Notes: generated by a model from the letters alone, not told the origin. Counted from the first letter of the stretch, positions 24,938 to 33,870 are shown. The stretch: 64,000 nt of DNA from Aestuariirhabdus sp049985285 (GCF_049985285.1 NZ_JBNIEU010000002.1:124001-188000), one strand, 5' to 3'. Program-made: numbers and translations.

Positions 24938-25846
24938 ATGTTTTGGCTCGGACTCATAATCGGAATTGTGCTTACCTGGCTGTATATGTCCGGTGTGGTT
25001 AAACACGTCGTGAGTGCCTTCAGTGGCCGTCTGTGGCGGCCCAATCTCGATGCGAAATCGATGAGCCAGGAGCAGTGGCTGCTTAATATTTCTGAACATC
25101 CCCCGAGCAGTTGGAACCATCTGGGTTACTGGAAGGAGGCTGCCAGCTACGAACGTGCGTGCGTTGAGTTGGCGGGGCTGCTGGCTGATCGGGCGTGCCT
25201 GAGGGCGACCGACCGGGTAGTGGATGTGGGCTTTGGGTGTTCGGATCAACTGTTGATCTGGGTGGACTACTACCAGGTACAGTCGTTACAAGCCTTCAGT
25301 AAAGTGTACTGGCAGCAGCAGCAGGCGCGCCGTCGCTGTGAGCCTTTTAGTCAGGTGAAAATTCATAAAGGCGACCATATGGCCCTGGCGCAGCTACCTG
25401 AATCTTCCGTCGATAAGGTACTGGCACTCGATAACGCCTACTACTTTTCCGACAAAGGTGGTTTTTTTCGCGAGTGCCGTCGCGTATTAACCGACGAGGG
25501 TTCATTGGCGCTAACCGATATGGTGCTGGTGAGACCCCCCGGTGGTCGCTGGGAGCAGTTTGTGTGGGAAACACTGGCCAGAATGGCGGGAGTGCCCTTG
25601 GCTAATTTGATCACCCGCGAGCAGTACCAAAGGCTACTGGAGGCGCAGGGCTTCGAGCAGGTAACGGTAAGTGATATTACCGATGATGTCTTCAGTGGCT
25701 TCCTCTACTGGCAGCAACAACACTATATGAGCCTGCGCACCTTCACCGGGCGTCAACGCTGGTTCAAGGTTCGTCTGACCGCAACCTTTATTCGCTGGTT
25801 CCTGGTGCGGGACCTGGTGCGGTACCTGTTGGTGACAGCACGCTAG
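24938..25846 (+). CDS. Membrane-anchored class I SAM methyltransferase-like protein
   Basis: A 302-residue protein with one N-terminal membrane segment (about 2-20, GLIIGIVLTWLYMSGVV). A methyltransferase core follows: motif I is VVDVGFGCSDQL, then VLALDNAYYFSDKGGFFRE and the post-motif LTDEGSLALTDMVLV. The arrangement resembles the UbiE/sterol methyltransferase group. The C-terminus (about 265-302) is basic and amphipathic and could lie on the membrane. The substrate is unknown; a membrane lipid or quinone-like compound is possible. It stands alone between the DUF4062 gene and a chemoreceptor gene. Confidence 0.7.
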   Translation: MFWLGLIIGIVLTWLYMSGVVKHVVSAFSGRLWRPNLDAKSMSQEQWLLNISEHPPSSWNHLGYWKEAASYERACVELAGLLADRACLRATDRVVDVGFGCSDQLLIWVDYYQVQSLQAFSKVYWQQQQARRRCEPFSQVKIHKGDHMALAQLPESSVDKVLALDNAYYFSDKGGFFRECRRVLTDEGSLALTDMVLVRPPGGRWEQFVWETLARMAGVPLANLITREQYQRLLEAQGFEQVTVSDITDDVFSGFLYWQQQHYMSLRTFTGRQRWFKVRLTATFIRWFLVRDLVRYLLVTAR

Positions 25847-25873
25847 TCGCTAACTATCCTTGATAGGAACGTA

Positions 25874-25899
25874 AATATTCCAACTCGCTTCGTGTGTTT
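25874..25899 (+). repeat. Intergenic element shared with the hybO upstream region (copy 2)
   Basis: AATATT followed by CCAACTCGCTTCGTGTGTTT, 106 bases before the chemoreceptor start. It matches the copy at 5094-5121 in 17 of 20 bases of the second part, and in AATATT, apart from a two-base spacer. Confidence 0.45.
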
Positions 25900-26004
25900 G
25901 GCTCAAGCATTGTGCTGCGCGGCAGATACAGTTAGGGAGCCCTTTCCCTGCAGGTCGGCCAGTCGGGGTGGGGATAATGAACCGCTACGGAGATAACGGC
26001 CCCA

Positions 26005-27942
26005 ATGATATCCAATCTGTTGAAAAGCCTGCGCAGCCGCCTGCTGCTGCCGCTGATAATCGCGGTGATCGCCGTGATCACCCTGCAAACCCTTGTTACC
26101 TTGACCCTCACCTCGGGCAGTGTTGACGAGCTGGTCGATGGGGTTTCCGGGCAAATGGCGGCTGAAAACAGCAGTATTGCGACCGAGCTGGACGAGAGTG
26201 GTCGGCAAGTGGAGCAGTCCATCGCAGCGCTGTCCCAAAGTTCACGGGATGCTCTGGCGACGACACTCGAGCAACAATTGGGGGAGGAGAAGATTAAGGT
26301 CGCCAACCAGTTGAGCTCCAGTCTGGTTGCAGCCACCGACTCCATGGCGCAACTGTTAGCATCCGTGGCTCCCGCTGCTATTTGGGATCAAGATACGCCG
26401 TTATTAACCGAATATGTCCGCGTTGCCCACCGTAACCCCAATGTGATCTTTGCGTTTTATTTCGACGCAGAGGGCAAGCCGCTGACTCGCCACCTTGAGC
26501 GCAGCGACCCAAGGGTCAAGGCGTTGCTTAAACGCGGAAAGGGGGCGCGTTCTCGGGATAAAATACTCGATGCGGCCCGCAGCGATAACGCGATCTATAT
26601 CAGCGAAGCCGAGGTCAATCCTAGAGGGGCGGTGATTGGCCGCTTTATCATTGGTGTTTCCCGAGACGCGGAGCAGCAAGCGGTCGCCGCACTGGAAAGT
26701 AGCTTTGCCGAGGTGATTACCGAAAGCCAGCAGCAGGTCGACAGCACCATCCAGCAGCAATCGCGCACCACACTCGATTCCCTGCAAGGCTCCCTGGGCA
26801 GCGTAAAACAGCGAAACCAAGAGGCGTTGCTGGTTGTGCAGCGCTCTATCGATGCCTCGTCCTCTTCGTTGATGGCAAGCCTGACCCTGACCATGGTGGT
26901 GATGGGGGTGGTTATGGTGTTGGTGATGGTAGTGGCGTTGGCTATTCGGGTGCTCAGTAAGATCCGCGTGCTTACCCGTGAGATCCATGAGTTGGCTACG
27001 GGTGAAGGTGACCTGACCCGGCGTATTGCGATTCGCAGTAACGATGAGATCGGCGATATGGCAGGGGAGATCAATCGCTTTATAGAAAAAACCCAGGGCA
27101 TCGTGCAGGAGGTCAACGCCGCCTCAGACCAGACGGCAACACGGATCGACGATCTCTATCAACAGAGCAGCCACATGCAGGGCGCCATGGATCGCCAGAA
27201 ACAGGCGATCGACCAGGTGAGCCATGCCCTCGATGAGATCGTGACCAGCATTCAATACGAAACCGAAAGCGTACAGAACTCCCTCCACAGTGTTGATCAG
27301 GTGCGGGAAAACACCACTCATACGGTGGAAATTTCCAGCAAGGTGCGTGATCTATTTACCCAGCTGGTGGAGAAGGTGCGCGAGGCCTCAGAGGTCGTGA
27401 ATACATTGGAGGGACGTTCCAACCAGATCGGGGCTGTACTGGGGGTCATTAGGGGGATCGCCGAACAGACCAACCTGCTGGCGCTGAACGCCGCGATAGA
27501 GGCGGCGCGGGCGGGAGAAAGTGGTCGCGGTTTTGCCGTTGTGGCCGATGAGGTCCGCTCGCTAGCCAGTAAAACCCAGCAGTCAACAGCGGACATCCAG
27601 AGCAATATTGAATCCCTGCAAAGTGGTGCCAAAGGTGCGGTGAGCGTCATTGATGCGGCGTGCAGTCATGCTGAGGAGGGGATAGGGGCGATGACCGAAG
27701 CCGACCACTTGCAGCAGAGTGTGCAGGAGTCGGTCCAAGTGCTCTACGATATGATCAACAATATTGCTTCTATGGCTGAAGAGCAGTCCCACGTGTCGAT
27801 GGACTTGAAGGGCAGCGTGGAAACCATCAATGGTGAGTCGGACCGCTCATTGCTATCGGCCAATGAAGTGGCTGATACCGGGCGGGAGCTGGCGCAACTG
27901 TCGGCGACGCTCAAGCGAGCGGTTTCACAGTTTCGTGTATAG
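26005..27942 (+). CDS. Methyl-accepting chemotaxis protein
   Basis: A 645-residue transmembrane chemoreceptor. Helix 1 is at about 13-35. A large periplasmic domain (about 36-290) contains a likely dCache/sCache-type core (ASVAPAAIWDQDTPLLTEYV ... FAFYFDAEGKPL). Helix 2 is at about 292-320, followed by HAMP and the signalling domain with the hairpin tip IAEQTNLLALNAAIEAARAG. There is no CheR-docking pentapeptide at the C-terminus (ends SQFRV). No chemotaxis kinase genes lie nearby. The ligand is unknown. Confidence 0.92.
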   Translation: MISNLLKSLRSRLLLPLIIAVIAVITLQTLVTLTLTSGSVDELVDGVSGQMAAENSSIATELDESGRQVEQSIAALSQSSRDALATTLEQQLGEEKIKVANQLSSSLVAATDSMAQLLASVAPAAIWDQDTPLLTEYVRVAHRNPNVIFAFYFDAEGKPLTRHLERSDPRVKALLKRGKGARSRDKILDAARSDNAIYISEAEVNPRGAVIGRFIIGVSRDAEQQAVAALESSFAEVITESQQQVDSTIQQQSRTTLDSLQGSLGSVKQRNQEALLVVQRSIDASSSSLMASLTLTMVVMGVVMVLVMVVALAIRVLSKIRVLTREIHELATGEGDLTRRIAIRSNDEIGDMAGEINRFIEKTQGIVQEVNAASDQTATRIDDLYQQSSHMQGAMDRQKQAIDQVSHALDEIVTSIQYETESVQNSLHSVDQVRENTTHTVEISSKVRDLFTQLVEKVREASEVVNTLEGRSNQIGAVLGVIRGIAEQTNLLALNAAIEAARAGESGRGFAVVADEVRSLASKTQQSTADIQSNIESLQSGAKGAVSVIDAACSHAEEGIGAMTEADHLQQSVQESVQVLYDMINNIASMAEEQSHVSMDLKGSVETINGESDRSLLSANEVADTGRELAQLSATLKRAVSQFRV

Positions 27943-27975
27943 TTAGCCGGTCTTGTTTGTAAGGATTGGCTGGCC

Positions 27976-29004
27976 ATGAATGCGATGATCGACCTACGTA
28001 GTGACACCGTTACCCAACCTGGCGCCGCAATGCGAACGCTGATTGCCAGCGCCGCTGTCGGCGACGATGTGTTTGCCGAAGACCCCACGGTCAATCAGCT
28101 GCAAGAACTGGCTGCGGAGCTCAGTGGGCAGCCTGAAGCCCTGTTTTTACCAACCGGCACCCAGAGCAACCTCGTCGGGCTGCTGGCGCATTGTGAGCGT
28201 GGCGACGAGTATATTTGTGGCCAACAAGCGCATACCTATAAATATGAGGGGGGTGGTGCCGCTGTCCTCGGTAGCATTCAGCCCCAGCCCATTGAGTTCG
28301 AAGCCGACGGTAGCCTTGATCTCAATCGCGTCGCGGCTGCGATCAAGGCGGATGATTTCCATTTTGCTCGCACCCGTCTGCTGGCGCTGGAAAATACTCA
28401 TGCCGGTAAAGTCGTGCCGTTGGAGTACGTAGCGCGAGCACGAGCCTTTTGCGACGAAAAGGGACTGGGTTTTCATCTCGATGGTGCACGGGCGTGTAAC
28501 GCCGCCGTCAAGTTAGGCGTGCCTCTAAAGCAAGTAACGGCGCCCTTTGATACCGTGTCTATCTGCCTTTCCAAGGGGCTGGGAGCGCCGGTGGGTTCGG
28601 TGTTGTGCGGTAAGGCCGAGCTGATTGCCAAGGCCCGGCGCTGGCGCAAGGTGGTGGGTGGCGGTATGCGCCAGGCTGGCGTATTAGCGGCAGCCGGTAT
28701 CTACGCTCTGGAGCACAATATCGAACGTCTGGCAGAGGATCACGATAACGCCCTACGGCTCGCCAAGGGGTTGGCGAGCATCGATGGCTTACGGGTAGAT
28801 GTGGACGCGGTGCAGACCAATATGCTCTATGTCGATATGGATTCCGGGTGCCTGCAGCCATTGCGCAATTCGATGTTGGAGCAGGGCATTCGACTCGACT
28901 CGCGCCTGCCGATGCGCATGGTGACCCATCTGGATATTTCCCGCGACGGGATAGACCGGGTGGTCGGTGCTTTTAAACAGTTTTTCTCCAGCGCTGGTCG
29001 CTGA
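27976..29004 (+). CDS. ltaE: Low-specificity L-threonine aldolase
   Basis: A 342-residue PLP enzyme. It begins MNAMIDLRSDTVTQPG; the second ATG at 27985 is an alternative start. The PLP lysine is in SICLSKGLGAPVGS, and FHLDGARACNAAVKLG is conserved. It cleaves threonine or allo-threonine to glycine and acetaldehyde. It follows the chemoreceptor gene after 33 bases but is probably unrelated to it. Confidence 0.9.
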   Translation: MNAMIDLRSDTVTQPGAAMRTLIASAAVGDDVFAEDPTVNQLQELAAELSGQPEALFLPTGTQSNLVGLLAHCERGDEYICGQQAHTYKYEGGGAAVLGSIQPQPIEFEADGSLDLNRVAAAIKADDFHFARTRLLALENTHAGKVVPLEYVARARAFCDEKGLGFHLDGARACNAAVKLGVPLKQVTAPFDTVSICLSKGLGAPVGSVLCGKAELIAKARRWRKVVGGGMRQAGVLAAAGIYALEHNIERLAEDHDNALRLAKGLASIDGLRVDVDAVQTNMLYVDMDSGCLQPLRNSMLEQGIRLDSRLPMRMVTHLDISRDGIDRVVGAFKQFFSSAGR

Positions 29005-29337
29005 GTTAATTTTGAGCAGTAGATACTGACGCCCCGTTTGGCTGGGGGGTAGCGAGTTATCCACAGCTGTTGCACTGGCGGGTGCAGCGTTTCTGTGGGT
29101 GATCCTCTGCTTGCGGTCAGGAGTGAAGTGGCCTTCACTGGTTATCGGCAATGGTGTTTTAGAACGGGGATGCTTCATAGTTGTTGATGGCATGTGCGAA
29201 CGATCCGGGCGTTCCCCGGTGGGCGTCGAACCGGCTCTGCGCAGCGCACAGTAGAGGTTCTTTCTCATTGCCTCTATGCCAGTGAGAATGCTTTTTGCTA
29301 CGATCAATTCGTGAGTCAAACCCAGAGGGGCTGGAGC
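29005..29337 (+). other. Intergenic region between ltaE and the DUF6279 lipoprotein gene
   Basis: 333 bases without a supported gene. It contains a hairpin AGTGAAG-TGGC-CTTCACT (29122-29139) with no T-run and one consensus DnaA box TTATCCACA (29057-29065). The reading frame that enters the next gene is open from 29194, but that extension has no ribosome site and does not look like protein. Confidence 0.5.
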
Positions 29338-30159
29338 GTGGGTGTGAAAGGCAGCTATATCGGGGCAGGGGTGTTGATGGTGGTGGTTCTGGCCGGCTGC
29401 ACCCTGAAGCCTATCTATAACAATCTCTATTGGTTAGTGCCCTGGTATATCGAAGACTATGTGAGCCTTCGAGAGGGGCAGGACGATCATCTGCGCGAAG
29501 ATTTGAAATCCTTTGTGAAGGCCCATCGTGAGCAGCAGGTGCCGCGCTATATAGATTTCCTTACCTCGCTTGATCCCTACGTCGACGGCATTGATGAAGC
29601 ACAGGTTTGGCAGCTGTACGGGCAGGTGGAGAGTTTCTGGGAGCAGCTCAAGCAGATGCTCGCGCCCGACATTGAAAATTTTTTACTCTCCCTCGATGCC
29701 CAACAGCAACAGCAGTTATTCGAGAATTTGGCGCAGGCGAATAGCGAGCGACGCGAGCAGTTGCGTGACACCGAGGGAGGGGCTGCACAGCGCTATCGGG
29801 ATCGTGCCGAATCATTGGTCGATGCCTGGATCGGATCGCTGAGCCCGCCGCAAGAGGCGTTGCTGGAGGAGTATCTGCGCGAGCTGGGGGAGGGTGACGA
29901 TGGCTGGCTCGATAACCGCGAGAGGTGGCAGCGAGCGCTGTATGAAGCCCTGCAGTCCCCCCAGCCCTCAGCTCGCATTCGTGAACTTCTTCTCAATAAC
30001 AGAGCGCTATGGAGCGAGGACTACCAGCGTGAAGTTGATCGCCGGCGCGCACTGACAGCGGAGCTCATCAGCGACCTGAGCTATACCCTGACACCCTCGC
30101 AAAAGAGTTATTTAAGAGAGCGTCTAGAGGAGTTGGTCGGCAATTTTGCAGCCTTGTAA
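29338..30159 (+). CDS. DUF6279 family lipoprotein
   Basis: GTG at 29338, 7 bases after AGAGGGG, gives a 273-residue protein with a lipoprotein signal (GVLMVVVLAGC). The mature start CTLKPIYNNLYWLVPWYIED matches the DUF6279 pattern (YNNxxWLxxWY). The rest is highly charged and helical (VSLREGQDDHLRED, LEEYLRELGEGDD). Function unknown; members are outer-membrane or periplasmic lipoproteins. An earlier GTG at 29311 has no ribosome site. Confidence 0.8.
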   Translation: MGVKGSYIGAGVLMVVVLAGCTLKPIYNNLYWLVPWYIEDYVSLREGQDDHLREDLKSFVKAHREQQVPRYIDFLTSLDPYVDGIDEAQVWQLYGQVESFWEQLKQMLAPDIENFLLSLDAQQQQQLFENLAQANSERREQLRDTEGGAAQRYRDRAESLVDAWIGSLSPPQEALLEEYLRELGEGDDGWLDNRERWQRALYEALQSPQPSARIRELLLNNRALWSEDYQREVDRRRALTAELISDLSYTLTPSQKSYLRERLEELVGNFAAL

Positions 30160-30229
30160 TGGCTTACCGGTGCTGGCATCGGTCTTTCGCTTGGGGTACT
30201 CTGCGGCCACAAAATAGTGGAGGTATTCT

Positions 30230-30481
30230 ATGCCAACTTACGATTATCAGTGTGAGGACAATCAACGCACCGTTGAGGTTCGCCATGGCATCGAAGAACA
30301 GCTGTCTACCTGGCAGGAACTTTGTGAACGAGCGGGAATCGACCTCGGGGAGACCCGCGCCGATGCACCGGTGCAGCGGCTTGCCAATGGCGGTCAGGTT
30401 GTGAATAGCGCCAGCCTGGGTAGCGGCGCCGCCTGCGGAGCCAGTGACAATCGCTGTGGCGGCTGCCCCATGAGCCAGTAA
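30230..30481 (+). CDS. Zinc-ribbon-like small protein (FmdB-related)
   Basis: An 83-residue protein beginning MPTYDYQCEDNQRTVEVRHG, like FmdB-family zinc ribbons. The first pair has only one cysteine (Cys8 in QCEDN), so a classical four-Cys ribbon is not formed there. The C-terminus has CGASDNRCGGCPMSQ. The segment TWQELCERAGIDLGET is conserved in gammaproteobacterial relatives. The ribosome site GGAGG lies just before the ATG. Role unknown. Confidence 0.75.
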   Translation: MPTYDYQCEDNQRTVEVRHGIEEQLSTWQELCERAGIDLGETRADAPVQRLANGGQVVNSASLGSGAACGASDNRCGGCPMSQ

Positions 30482-30500
30482 ATAATTCAGGCGTCTATGC

Positions 30501-30526
30501 AGTAAGCCCTGAAAGGGTAGCTTACT
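30501..30526. terminator. Hairpin between convergent genes
   Basis: AGTAAGC and GCTTACT flank a short inner CCT-GAAA-GGG pairing. It spans the stop codon of the PCuAC gene on the minus strand and lies 20 bases after the zinc-ribbon gene. There is no T-run on either side, so termination is plausible but not classical. Confidence 0.4.
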
Positions 30527-30986
30527 GTGTTGGTATCACCGGACGTATCTCTCCAGGAGCACCGGTTGCCACGGGTAGCAGCAGCTCTCGAAGCTCGCCA
30601 TTGCCAAACTCCAGTATCAGCATTACCTGCTCACCTTGCTTCAGGGGTTCCTTAATCCCCATTAACATGACGTGGTAGCCGCCGGGTTTAAGCTCAAGGG
30701 TGCTTTTGGGAGCAATCGCAAGCCCCTGATCCTGATGCTCCATCTTCATCATCCCCATCTCCATTTTACTCTGGTGTAGCTCCACTCTGTTCGCGATCAG
30801 CGTGCGGGCGGCAACCAGTACCATGGGGGTGCTCGACAGGTTGGATATTTTCATATAGGCGGCACTGTTGGGGGCTCCCGGGGGGGTTGCGCGCACCCAG
30901 CCTTCACTGACCACCAGGTCACTGGCCGCAGATACCTGAAAGCTCAGACTGCTAAGAAGTAGAAAAAAGGTGGAGAGTAATCGCAT
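30522..30986 (-). CDS. Periplasmic copper chaperone PCu(A)C
   Basis: A 154-residue protein with a Sec signal (cleavage near SFQVSAA). The copper-binding pattern is present: His in VELHQSKMEMG, several Met residues, then HVMLMG. PCu(A)C proteins deliver Cu(I) to cytochrome oxidase, often with SCO. Twenty-five bases separate the SCO gene from it on the same strand. No cox genes are in the window. Confidence 0.9.
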   Translation of the reverse strand: MRLLSTFFLLLSSLSFQVSAASDLVVSEGWVRATPPGAPNSAAYMKISNLSSTPMVLVAARTLIANRVELHQSKMEMGMMKMEHQDQGLAIAPKSTLELKPGGYHVMLMGIKEPLKQGEQVMLILEFGNGELRELLLPVATGAPGEIRPVIPTQ

Positions 30987-31011
30987 GGTGCATCCTCTTA
31001 TTTTTGTGGGG

Positions 31012-31602
31012 TTAATGAATGAGTGAGCGCAGATGTTCGCTGAGTTCGGCGGGTGTGGTTTCCCTCGGTAGTACCCTTGCCAGCTGCCCCTGGGGATTAA
31101 TCAGGAAGAAGTTAGCGCTGTGGGATATCCAGTAGAGGGATTTGTCATTGCTGTAGTAGCTTTTTTCATAGATGACGCCGTAGCTTTTGGCGACCGCAGC
31201 AATCTGCTCTACGCTGCCATGCAGGGTGTCGAGGGAGGGGTGGAAGAAAGCGGCATACTCGCCGAGGCGTTCGAGGTCATCGCGCTCCGGGTCGAGGGTG
31301 ATAAAGAGCGCTTGTACCTGCGGGAGTTCTGCGGGCGAGAGCTGCTTTAGTGCCGCACCCACCACGGCCAGGTCCACTGGGCACACGTCAGGGCAGGAGG
31401 CGTAACCAAAGTAGAGCATGACCGCCTTCCCCTTGAGCTGTTGCAGGCTAACAGGCCCTTGTGTGCTGTTGAGAGTAAAGGGTGGCGCTGCGGGACGCTC
31501 GTTGTTGGCTACCCGCTGCTGGTAGAGGTTGTATTGAATGCCGGCTGCGAGGGCGACCAGCGCAATCATCAGGGGGATTAGAATCTGGTAAAAACGGCTC
31601 AC
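31012..31602 (-). CDS. SCO1/SenC-family copper protein
   Basis: A 196-residue thioredoxin-fold protein anchored by one N-terminal helix (about 5-24). The copper ligands are Cys70 and Cys74 in ASCPDVCPVD and a His in YWISHSANFF. It helps to build the CuA centre of cytochrome c oxidase. The start overlaps the end of the upstream membrane-protein gene by 4 bases, so the three genes form one unit. Confidence 0.92.
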   Translation of the reverse strand: MSRFYQILIPLMIALVALAAGIQYNLYQQRVANNERPAAPPFTLNSTQGPVSLQQLKGKAVMLYFGYASCPDVCPVDLAVVGAALKQLSPAELPQVQALFITLDPERDDLERLGEYAAFFHPSLDTLHGSVEQIAAVAKSYGVIYEKSYYSNDKSLYWISHSANFFLINPQGQLARVLPRETTPAELSEHLRSLIH

Positions 31603-32054
31603 GTAGTGGGTTCCAGTGAAAAGGTGATTTGATAGACACCGGCGTTGGTGTGGAGGCGAACTTCTGCCTGCCAGCGCATTGCACTATCAACGGTGCAGTA
31701 GCTAATTCGTGTGCTGGTACGGTAGTGATTGGTGTCGTCGGGTATCAGGGGTACGGGTTGCAGTCCCATGTACATCTCTTTGCCGATGAACTGCACGCTG
31801 GCCTCCCGCACCGCCGCAGGCGCCTGCACGCTGACCTCCAGTGGTTGATCGTGAGGCAGGGTTGGGGGCTGGATGCTCAACTGTACCGCGCCGAGCCCGG
31901 GCAGCTCTGTGTGGCAGGGGGCGCCGAGGGCGCAGTCGCTGGTGGCAGATCCCAGTAACTCCGCAGGGGGTTGGCGTTGCAGCCAGGTGGGGAGCACGAC
32001 AATGCCCAGCATTAGCAGGCCGAGGCAAATTACCTGAATACCGGGGTGGCGCAC
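31599..32054 (-). CDS. Membrane-anchored protein of the copper-delivery operon
   Basis: GTG at 32054 follows AAGGA and gives about 151 residues; an ATG at 32156 would add 34 unconvincing residues and overlap tatD. One helix (about 7-22, VICLGLLMLGIVVLP) is followed by a periplasmic beta-rich domain with Cys in TSDCALGAPC and YCTVD. The family is not recognised with certainty; its place before SCO and PCu(A)C suggests a role in oxidase copper supply or assembly. Confidence 0.6.
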   Translation of the reverse strand: MRHPGIQVICLGLLMLGIVVLPTWLQRQPPAELLGSATSDCALGAPCHTELPGLGAVQLSIQPPTLPHDQPLEVSVQAPAAVREASVQFIGKEMYMGLQPVPLIPDDTNHYRTSTRISYCTVDSAMRWQAEVRLHTNAGVYQITFSLEPTT

Positions 32055-32136
32055 GGCAACGAGATTCCTTGTCAAATGATCATGGTGAATTATAAAGTGG
32101 AGATCGTCTACAGGATAGGAGAAGGGGTGTGTCAGA

Positions 32137-32937
32137 TTGTCACATCCCGATACCATGTTTTTTGATACCCATTGCCATCTGGATTTTGCACGGTTTGACG
32201 AGGACCGTGAGGCATTGTTGCAGCGCTGTGTGGCGGCTGGAGTAGAGCGAATTTTGCTGCCGGGGGTAACGGCCGCCGGTTGGGATGGACTCGTGCGGCT
32301 CTGCCGACGGTCGCGAGATGGGGTTCAGCTATTGGCTGCACTAGGGCTCCATCCTGTGTTTATGGATCAGCACGCTGGCAGGGATCTGGAGCGTTTGGAC
32401 TCCTGGTTTAAGGATCGGCCCGGGGAGTTGGTTGCAGTGGGTGAAATCGGCCTCGATTACCTGCTGCCCAAAGCAAGCTGGCCAGCCCAGCAAATGCTGT
32501 TTCGCCAGCAGCTACAGATAGCGCGGAAGGCACAGGTGCCTGTGTTACTGCATGTGCGCAAAGCTCATGATCAGGTGCTAAAAATTCTGCGTGAGCAGCA
32601 GTTTACCGGTGGTGGGGTAGTGCATGCATTTTCTGGTAGCGAGCAGCAAGCCATGCGCTACATTGAGCGAGGTTTCCTGTTCGGTGTTGGTGGGGCCATC
32701 ACCTGGCCCCGTGCTACACGTTTACGCGCCCTGATGGAAAGTTTGCCGCTGGAAAGTTTGGTGTTGGAGACCGATGCGCCGGACATGAAGCCCTCTTTTT
32801 GCGACGATGAATGGAACTCTCCCTTGAGTCTCCCAGGCATTGCCCAGCACCTTGCCCGGGTGAAAAGAGTGAGTGTTGAGCAAATAGCCGAGCAAACCCT
32901 ACGCAATATGCTCAGGCTGCTCTATGCTGATGGATAA
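32137..32937 (+). CDS. TatD-family metal-dependent hydrolase
   Basis: A 266-residue TIM-barrel hydrolase. Metal ligands are in FFDTHCHLDF, GEIGLDY, LHVRKAHDQ, VHAFSG and LETDAPD. TatD proteins are 3'-5' exonucleases or related hydrolases. TTG at 32137 lies 9 bases after AGGAGAAGGGG and is preferred; ATG at 32155 would remove six residues (MSHPDT) but has no ribosome site at the right distance. Confidence 0.85.
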   Translation: MSHPDTMFFDTHCHLDFARFDEDREALLQRCVAAGVERILLPGVTAAGWDGLVRLCRRSRDGVQLLAALGLHPVFMDQHAGRDLERLDSWFKDRPGELVAVGEIGLDYLLPKASWPAQQMLFRQQLQIARKAQVPVLLHVRKAHDQVLKILREQQFTGGGVVHAFSGSEQQAMRYIERGFLFGVGGAITWPRATRLRALMESLPLESLVLETDAPDMKPSFCDDEWNSPLSLPGIAQHLARVKRVSVEQIAEQTLRNMLRLLYADG

Positions 32938-33143
32938 GAGGGTGTCTGCCTGCTCCAAAGTTGATTGCAATCAGCTTTCAATCGCGGTCCAGTGGCGCAC
33001 AAAGAACCCTGTGTTAGTATTTAAATGTGAGGCATGCAGATGTTCTTAGGCGTTGTCAGTTCGCGTCAAATGCGATAAAGCCTCGAAAAATCAGGTGTCC
33101 GGCCGTGGGATTTCGACTCTTGAGTTGGTGAAAGGGCGGGGCG

Positions 33144-33156
33144 CTATATCATATAG
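33144..33156. promoter_or_regulatory. 13-base palindrome upstream of the TetR gene
   Basis: CTATAT-C-ATATAG, perfect around one central base, 21 bases before the TetR gene ATG. Such sites just upstream of TetR genes are often autoregulatory operators. A second palindrome, TGATTGCAATCA, lies at 32962-32973. Confidence 0.35.
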
Positions 33157-33177
33157 GCATAAACGAGGGTCAATATC

Positions 33178-33798
33178 ATGTCACTAGAGGCGATCACCAG
33201 AAAGATCCCGCAGCAACAGCGAGGCTTTGAAAAGCAGCGCCTTATTCTCGATGTCTGTGAAGAGATCATCCTTGAGGAGGATGTAAACTCTTTAAAAATG
33301 AATAATGTCGCCCAGCGCGCAGGAATTTCAATCGGTTCGCTGTACCAGTACTTCCCAACCAAAAGCGCCATCGTTGCCGCCTTGGCTGAAGAGGTATTGG
33401 GTGCCTATCGTGATGTGGTGCAAAAGTTGCTGGATGCCGTGACGACGAAAAAAGAGCTTGCTCTGGCGATTCAGGCTGTGATTTCAAAGACAGTCACCTA
33501 CCGTAAAAAGAACCCTTTGTTGGGCGAGGTGGCATTGGGGGCGGCGGCTGATCGCCTGACCCGTCACCTGGTCCTGGCGGACAGCAAGCAGGGCGCAGCT
33601 GCGTTGGCGGCGGTGGCCAAGCGGGTGAATATAAAAGGTGATGATAAAACCCTGCTGCGGCAGAGTCGGCTGTTTGAAGCCCTGATCGCTGATGCGGTGC
33701 AGATCTCGCTGACCGAGAAGGGTAAAGCCGCCAAGGATCTCCTCGACGATTGCTGTACCCTGGTGTTGAAAGAGTGGGGCTTAACTCGCTACGTTTGA
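33178..33798 (+). CDS. TetR/AcrR family transcriptional regulator
   Basis: A 206-residue regulator. The N-terminal helix-turn-helix is clear: ILDVCEEIILEEDVNSLKM then VAQRAGISIGSLYQYFPTKS. The C-terminal ligand domain is helical and not assignable. No transporter or enzyme target lies beside it; the neighbours are tatD and tRNA genes. Confidence 0.88.
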   Translation: MSLEAITRKIPQQQRGFEKQRLILDVCEEIILEEDVNSLKMNNVAQRAGISIGSLYQYFPTKSAIVAALAEEVLGAYRDVVQKLLDAVTTKKELALAIQAVISKTVTYRKKNPLLGEVALGAAADRLTRHLVLADSKQGAAALAAVAKRVNIKGDDKTLLRQSRLFEALIADAVQISLTEKGKAAKDLLDDCCTLVLKEWGLTRYV

Positions 33799-33810
33799 GT
33801 TAGAGCGCGA

Positions 33811-33838
33811 TCGCTGTCACCCTGAGTGGTGGCAGCGA
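33811..33838. terminator. Strong hairpin after the TetR gene
   Basis: TCGCTGTCACC, loop CTGAGT, GGTGGCAGCGA: an 11-pair stem with one G-U pair, 12 bases after the TetR stop and 33 bases from the 3' end of tRNA-Gln on the other strand. It lacks a T-run. It could separate the convergent units. Confidence 0.4.
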
Positions 33839-33870
33839 AGCCTGAAATGGCAGAGATTTGTGCTAGAAAA

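Noticed and set aside
23886..25846. Defence island built from the DUF4062 and methyltransferase genes
   Set aside because: No nuclease, ATPase, reverse transcriptase or mobile gene is nearby, and the methyltransferase looks membrane-bound rather than DNA-directed.
29057..29065. Consensus DnaA box TTATCCACA, with another at 23858-23866
   Set aside because: Single isolated boxes 5 kb apart, without clusters, an AT-rich unwinding region or dnaA/dnaN. A nine-base match is expected by chance at about this rate.
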